Shown here: in pieces, positions 5,453 to 9,192 of the stretch
Position numbering within the stretch: position 1 is the stretch's first letter
Layout: each line of letters starts with the position of its first letter
Assembly (NCBI GenBank): GCA_021826835.1
Contig: JAKAYH010000066.1
Coordinates: forward strand, 1 to 9,192
Direction: 5' to 3'
DNA length: 9,192 bases
Source of the DNA: Thermoplasmata archaeon
Lineage (GTDB): Archaea > Thermoplasmatota > Thermoplasmata > Thermoplasmatales > Thermoplasmataceae
Program-made: the position numbers and the translations under genes
The notes under the pieces: generated by a model
What the model was told of the DNA's origin: nothing
Databases searched by the model: none
What the model saw: only the letters and a program-made list of their open reading frames with translations

Positions 5453-6676
5453 TCATATCGTTAATTTTTTCTCAATTTTAATTGATAAAATCGCCATTGA
5501 AGTGACTAATCCAAACATCATAAATGTGATCCAAATTATAATAGGAAAATTTTGGAACAATTGGAGGAGTGAGGTTCCAATCAAAGGCCCAAATGGAAGA
5601 ACAAATCCGTTTACCATAGAATAGGTTCCAAAATATCTACCTCTATTCTCGATGTTGGACATCTTGGAGATAATAGCTGACGCCATTGGTAGAATCATGT
5701 CCTCACCTATGCTTAAAATCGAAACTAATATTCCTATCATATAGAAATTTGTGACTACGCTGAATAACAGGTAAGATATGGCATAAAGTAAAAGTCCTAT
5801 AAAAATAACTTTGATCTCACCTATTTTATGAGCTACATTATTGACCGGTACTTGAAACAAAACGACAATTACTGTATTTAAGGCAAATAAAATTGATATT
5901 TCAATAGGTGTCAAAAGGTCATAATTACTGAAATAAATTGGAAAAATAGGAGTTAAAAACATCAATGAGACCAAACCTGAGAAGGCCAGCACAATGGAAA
6001 CTTTAAGTAAATTTCTATCTTTTGACATTTTAGTTGTTTCACGTATCCTATTTATTCCTAAATTTGCTGATTCAGGAACGTATTTTAAATATACGAGGAA
6101 TTCAACAAAAGCTCCTAAAACTGGGATTGCAAAGAAAATTAAGATGTTGTAAGAGTATGCAATTCCTGCGAATATCATTCCAATTCCAATTCCAGCATTG
6201 GCCAACATACGCTGCCTACCAAAAGCTGCAATTCGTTGCTTTTCATTAGATACGTCTGAGGTAATAGCACCGTTCAGAATCCTCTGCATAGAGATGGCTA
6301 AGCCTGTTCCGTAGAATGAAATGATAATAAATATGACCGAATCATTGAAAAAAACTAAAAATAACATGGAAGTGAAGGAAATTAAAATAGTGAAAACTGT
6401 CATAAGCATGAGTGTTCTTCTTCCCATCTTATCTATGAGAATACCTCCGTATACTCCCACCGGTATTGAAAGGAATCCATATCCCATGAAAATAAGCCCG
6501 ATATCGAAGTAGCTGAGCAGTTCTCTTTGTGAGAAAAAAAGCGTGAGAAGTAGAAATAACGGAAATCTGCTGAATCCTCTTATAAAACCAGCAAATGACA
6601 ATGCATTTATGGACGAATTTAATTTTTCTATCTGTTCACCTGTTGTAATCTTTTTGAAAATTCCAGACAATTTCAA
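5453..6676 (-). CDS. MFS transporter
   Basis: The 407-residue integral membrane protein has about twelve hydrophobic helices, the size and topology of the major facilitator superfamily. The cytoplasmic loop between helices 2 and 3 carries the MFS motif A in the form GGILIDKMGRR (77-87), with the conserved Gly, Asp and Gly-Arg-Arg. The central loop (about 200-222) is polar and basic, dividing two six-helix halves. The set of intact motifs suggests a drug/metabolite-type exporter or proton-coupled carrier, but the substrate cannot be told. The only reasonable start is TTG at 6676-6674 (a second TTG lies two codons on). The frame has no ATG upstream before a stop, and the next Met is near residue 64, inside a helix. 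It lies 51 bases after a 48-residue basic ORF on the same strand and is probably co-transcribed with it. Confidence 0.9.
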   Translation of the reverse strand: MKLSGIFKKITTGEQIEKLNSSINALSFAGFIRGFSRFPLFLLLTLFFSQRELLSYFDIGLIFMGYGFLSIPVGVYGGILIDKMGRRTLMLMTVFTILISFTSMLFLVFFNDSVIFIIISFYGTGLAISMQRILNGAITSDVSNEKQRIAAFGRQRMLANAGIGIGMIFAGIAYSYNILIFFAIPVLGAFVEFLVYLKYVPESANLGINRIRETTKMSKDRNLLKVSIVLAFSGLVSLMFLTPIFPIYFSNYDLLTPIEISILFALNTVIVVLFQVPVNNVAHKIGEIKVIFIGLLLYAISYLLFSVVTNFYMIGILVSILSIGEDMILPMASAIISKMSNIENRGRYFGTYSMVNGFVLPFGPLIGTSLLQLFQNFPIIIWITFMMFGLVTSMAILSIKIEKKLTI

Positions 6677-6727
6677 AACCTGTTTATTAATGGCTGTAAT
6701 TTTGTATTTACTCTTCTATGAAAAATC

Positions 6728-6874
6728 TTAAGATATTCCTTCATAATGTATATTCTCTCTTTGATTGATCTTCTTTTCAAATGACTTCAATAATCTCTTT
6801 CCAGGGTTCAGTTTTGCCAGATTTATTTTCCGTACCTTCCCATTTGTCTTTTTTTCAATACTTATTGTCTCCAT
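6728..6874 (-). CDS. 48-residue basic protein upstream of the transporter
   Basis: ATG at 6874-6872 is preceded by GAGGGTTAAAAA, giving a GAGGG ribosome binding site with a seven-base spacer, among the best in the window; the stop is TAA at 6730-6728. The product starts METISIEKKTNGKVRKINL, has a central KLNPGKRLLKSFEKK stretch and ends HYEGIS. It is strongly basic (11 Lys and 4 Arg), has no hydrophobic segment, and probably folds as a strand followed by an amphipathic helix. The MFS gene begins 51 bases further on. It could be a nucleic-acid-binding leader protein, a regulator of the transporter, or a fortuitous ORF; I recognise no family. The ribosome binding site and the otherwise empty region favour a real gene. 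Confidence 0.5.
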   Translation of the reverse strand: METISIEKKTNGKVRKINLAKLNPGKRLLKSFEKKINQRENIHYEGIS

Positions 6875-7141
6875 TTTTTAACCCTCATACTTCCAATTAT
6901 TTTTCTCGCTGTTCTTCGTTTTCAACCTGACGGTGCATATGCGTTAGTAGTTATACAGCTTCCTTTAAATGATTCGTAAACCTTTTTTGTCCTAATGAAT
7001 TTAATTATTTAAGATCATTTAGATGGTGAATAGTATGGCCCCTTCATTCATTTTAATTTATAGCCTAATTTATAAAATTTGTATTAAACTTTTATCACTT
7101 TAATTTCATCCTAATTTTGACGATGGATCATTTTTCTTCTA
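6875..7141. other. AT-rich intergenic region without a convincing gene
   Basis: These 267 bases lie between two minus-strand transcription units. They contain several TATA-like stretches, for example AAAATAATT (minus strand, about 6895-6903), suitable for the basic 48-residue ORF, and TTTATAAAA near 7070. Only tiny ORFs are present: a 13-codon minus-strand one ending near 6900, and a 26-codon hydrophobic plus-strand one at 7023-7103. No stable hairpin followed by a U-run is evident for the end of the AbrB-PhoU gene. Confidence 0.5.
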
Positions 7142-8137
7142 TTAAACATAGGATCCCAATATTGAATCGTCTGCCAGTGCCACTGCATACCCGGCGATTG
7201 CTCTTAAATCCCTTACGATCAGAGAGATCGTGAGCCTGCCTTCCATATTAAGCAGAGATTTACTCTCCATGATTTTTTCGTACAATTGCCGGATATGAAT
7301 CATTGAATCCATAACCCAGGATGTTTTTGAGATGTCTTTAGTAACAAGTGAGTTAAATGCATTCAATACCATTCTGGATGTAAGTTCCTCAATTTGAAGA
7401 AGATCACTTACAATATCGGTGCTGAGTTCATTTTGAAATTCAGAAGAATGCTGGGCCGTTCTCATTGCGTAATATGATATCCTGCCCATCTCCCTTATGG
7501 CTACAGTGTAAAGGGTGGTATCCGTAAGGTTTTGAAGACCAAAATTACTGCATAAACTTTTATCTTTTCCCGCAAGTATTATGAGCCGAAAAAGTAAGCG
7601 ATATGTCCTGATTAATTCCTTTCCCCTGTTATAAGCATCATTTGAGAGAAAAGAACCCTGCTTTTGAAGTGATATGATGGAATCGGAAAGAACTGCCATG
7701 GAATTCCTCAAAAATTTTTCCATTGAATTGAAGAGATTGAATTTGTAAGGATCAATGAGGTTTTGCAATAGAATACGATCAGAATATTCTTCAGATATTT
7801 CTATTCCGATCAATCCCTTTAACGCTTCCTTAACCCAGTCCTTCCAGTCATTATTCGTGGGTTCCGAGCTAAATAATTCAGTGATATCATGCCCAAGAAT
7901 ATATGATGAAATAATGCTTAATTCAAGGGCTTTTTTATCCTTAACATTAGAAATATCTATGGAATGAGCCTCAGTTTCTCTTTTAAGTTCACTGTTTGAG
8001 ATTATTATTGAACCGTTGTCGATATCCATATTCACCATAGACCCTTTTGATATCTGCATCTCGTCAGCCCATTCCTTTGGGATGGTTATTATGTAAGTGC
8101 CACCCACAGTTTCCTGCAATTTTCTAATCTCTCTCAT
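7142..8137 (-). CDS. AbrB-PhoU fusion transcriptional regulator
   Basis: The product has 331 residues. Residues 1-50 form a SpoVT/AbrB-type swapped-hairpin DNA-binding domain: MREIRKLQETVGGTYIITIP, then KEWADEMQISKGSMVNM and DNGSIIIS, with the typical 'G-x-x-IPK-W' and 'KG' features. The rest (about 65-331) is all-helical and resembles a pair of PhoU-like three-helix bundles, with repeated conserved patterns such as IREMGRISYYAM (about 214-225) and VRDLRAIAGYAVALAD near the end. Archaeal proteins of this architecture are usually annotated as phosphate uptake regulators. No pst transport genes are visible here; instead the gene is divergent from malate synthase, so control of carbon metabolism is a real alternative. 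AbrB domains dimerise and bind AT-rich palindromic DNA, and its own promoter contains ATATGTA-TTA-TACATAT. The gene appears to be transcribed alone. Confidence 0.88.
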   Translation of the reverse strand: MREIRKLQETVGGTYIITIPKEWADEMQISKGSMVNMDIDNGSIIISNSELKRETEAHSIDISNVKDKKALELSIISSYILGHDITELFSSEPTNNDWKDWVKEALKGLIGIEISEEYSDRILLQNLIDPYKFNLFNSMEKFLRNSMAVLSDSIISLQKQGSFLSNDAYNRGKELIRTYRLLFRLIILAGKDKSLCSNFGLQNLTDTTLYTVAIREMGRISYYAMRTAQHSSEFQNELSTDIVSDLLQIEELTSRMVLNAFNSLVTKDISKTSWVMDSMIHIRQLYEKIMESKSLLNMEGRLTISLIVRDLRAIAGYAVALADDSILGSYV

Positions 8138-8151
8138 TATATTTCAAAATA

Positions 8152-8168
8152 ATATGTATTATACATAT
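8152..8168. promoter_or_regulatory. Palindrome at the AbrB-PhoU promoter
   Basis: ATATGTA-TTA-TACATAT has seven-base perfect arms around a three-base spacer. It overlaps the minus-strand TATA-like TTATATATG (about 8164-8172), which is 27-35 bases before the AbrB-PhoU ATG at 8137. A protein bound there would block transcription of that gene, so an autoregulatory operator is the natural reading. Confidence 0.55.
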
Positions 8169-8181
8169 ATAACATTTAGTT

Positions 8182-8207
8182 TACATTCAATATAATCTAT
8201 GAATGTA
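8182..8207. promoter_or_regulatory. Inverted repeat in the divergent promoter region
   Basis: TACATTCA (8182-8189) and TGAATGTA (8200-8207) are perfect eight-base arms with a ten-base AT-rich spacer. The right arm shares ATGTA with the next repeat. The site lies just upstream of the malate synthase TATA element, and arm centres are 18 bases apart, close to two helical turns. Confidence 0.5.
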
Positions 8208-8229
8208 TGAATAAGTATAAATACATACA
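8204..8229 (+). promoter_or_regulatory. Malate synthase promoter: TATA element inside an inverted repeat
   Basis: TATAAATA at 8216-8223 is a strong archaeal TATA element, centred about 33 bases before the malate synthase ATG, which predicts a leader of roughly 5-10 bases. It is bracketed by TGTATG (8204-8209) and CATACA (8224-8229), so a dimer bound to both arms would cover it. The ATGTAT and ATACAT words here are the same as in the palindrome at 8152-8168. Confidence 0.6.
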
Positions 8230-8252
8230 ACAAGCTTTCAATCTGGTAAAAA

Positions 8253-9192
8253 ATGTCTAAAGCATACATGCAAAATCGTTTAGAAATTGTCAGACCATTA
8301 GATCCGGAAAATGCATTTCTATTAAATGAAGAATGCATGAAGTTCCTTGAAGAACTTGTATGTCGATTCAAAAGCACCAGAGATGATTTACTTTCCAAAA
8401 GGAAGAATTTGCAGGATAAACTCCTGATTAAGCCCGAATTATTATTCCCGAAGGAAACAAAAGACATAAGAGAATCGGACTGGAAGATTGCGATGCTTCC
8501 TGAATACCTTCAGGACAGGAGGGTCGAGATTACAGGACCATCGGGAGATGTAAAGATGGTCATAAATGCTTTCAACTCAGGGGCCAGAGTTTATATGTCT
8601 GATTTCGAGGATGCCCAGTCGCCTACCTGGGGTGGTTTAATTAATGGACAGAGGAATCTGTTTAAAGCGGTTAGAGGTACCCTAGAATATACAAACGATG
8701 AGGGAAGGAAATATTCAATCGGTGAAAATCCTGCAAATCTCTTTGTCAGACCTCGGGGTATGCATCTTCCTGAAAAAAATGTTCTGCTCGAAGGCACCCC
8801 AATACCTGGGGCATTTTTTGATTTTGGTGTTTTCATATTCAACAACGGAAAATATATTGTGGAGAGTGGTAAATTACCATGCTTCTACATACCAAAGACT
8901 GAAAGTTACCTTGAAGCCAGATTATGGAATGACATTTTTTCATTTGCAGAGGATTACCTTAAAATCAGAAGAGGGAGCATTAAAGCAACCTTCCTCATAG
9001 AGACTTTACCGGCTGCGTTCAACATGGATGAGATACTCTATGAAGTGAGAGAACATTCTGCCGGTTTGAATTGTGGAAGATGGGATTATATCTTCAGTTA
9101 TATCAAAAAACTGAGAAATTTCAAAGAATTTGTTCTGCCTGACAGAAATAGTGTGAGCATGGACAAGGGGTTTCTGTTAAGCTATTCAAAAC
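8253..9192 (+). CDS. aceB: Malate synthase A (cut off by the window end)
   Basis: The enzyme condenses glyoxylate with acetyl-CoA to malate, the second step of the glyoxylate shunt, and acts in the cytoplasm. The first 313 of an expected 530 or so residues are present. Visible family blocks are MSDFEDAQSPTWGGLINGQ, RPRGMHLPEKNVLLEGTPIPG, ACF-type PCFYIPKTESYLEARLW and IETLPAAFNMDEILYEVREH, followed by GLNCGRWDYIFSYIKKLRNF. With the ATG at 8253 the RPRG arginine falls at residue 166, the ETLPA glutamate at 250 and the RWD aspartate at 278. As I recall, these are the numbers of the catalytic Arg and Mg2+ ligands in the E. coli enzyme, which supports the start. Met replaces the usual Trp in RPRGWH. 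The catalytic base (near 450) lies beyond the window. The regulator gene next to it is divergent. Confidence 0.95.
   Translation, partial: MSKAYMQNRLEIVRPLDPENAFLLNEECMKFLEELVCRFKSTRDDLLSKRKNLQDKLLIKPELLFPKETKDIRESDWKIAMLPEYLQDRRVEITGPSGDVKMVINAFNSGARVYMSDFEDAQSPTWGGLINGQRNLFKAVRGTLEYTNDEGRKYSIGENPANLFVRPRGMHLPEKNVLLEGTPIPGAFFDFGVFIFNNGKYIVESGKLPCFYIPKTESYLEARLWNDIFSFAEDYLKIRRGSIKATFLIETLPAAFNMDEILYEVREHSAGLNCGRWDYIFSYIKKLRNFKEFVLPDRNSVSMDKGFLLSYSK

Noticed and set aside
7023..7103. 26-codon hydrophobic plus-strand ORF
   Set aside because: Very short, no ribosome binding site, TATA-like sequence too close, and hydrophobicity is expected from AT-rich random sequence.
8159..8467. 102-codon minus-strand ORF over the malate synthase start
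   Set aside because: The plus strand encodes recognisable malate synthase here and the ORF runs into the promoter region.
8591..9000. Other-frame ORFs inside malate synthase
   Set aside because: Shadows of a strongly conserved enzyme frame.

Overview
The window looks like chromosomal DNA of a low-GC archaeon, most likely of the Thermoplasmatales (inference). Support comes from an AbrB-PhoU fusion regulator of the type common in those archaea, a DUF5678-like/retropepsin gene pair, a tyrosine recombinase with a C-terminal zinc ribbon, and AT-rich TATA elements 24-35 bases ahead of several starts, which suits leaderless or short-leader archaeal transcripts. No rRNA, tRNA, CRISPR array or complete insertion sequence was seen.

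Left part (1-1093): a compact minus-strand cluster of very small membrane proteins. It reads as two copies of one module: a two-helix protein (693-1004, intact; 317-554, frame broken) followed by a one-helix mini-protein (551-664; 194-295). A 78-base tract is 72/78 identical between the two larger genes while the sequence around it has diverged, which suggests gene conversion. The second copy is broken by a single base at a TTT-TAA-A site.

Middle part (1094-5452): divergent from that cluster, a DUF5678-like protein and a DTGS aspartic protease form a plus-strand pair. The pair runs tail to tail into a large tyrosine recombinase gene that is clearly richer in GC than its neighbours. A protein made almost entirely of seven 34-residue TPR units follows, then an NADP-dependent oxidoreductase of the CurA / prostaglandin-reductase type.

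Right part (5453-9192): a twelve-helix MFS transporter with a TTG start is preceded by a previously hidden 48-residue basic ORF with a good ribosome binding site. After a roughly 270-base AT-rich gap come an AbrB-PhoU regulator on the minus strand and, divergent from it, malate synthase (glyoxylate shunt), which is cut off by the window end. The 115-base region between these two genes is packed with ATGTAT/ATACAT inverted repeats overlapping both TATA elements, so joint control, perhaps by the AbrB-PhoU protein itself, is the main regulatory hypothesis.

The left half looks accessory (duplicated mini-genes, recombinase, orphan protease pair). The right half looks like ordinary metabolism and transport.
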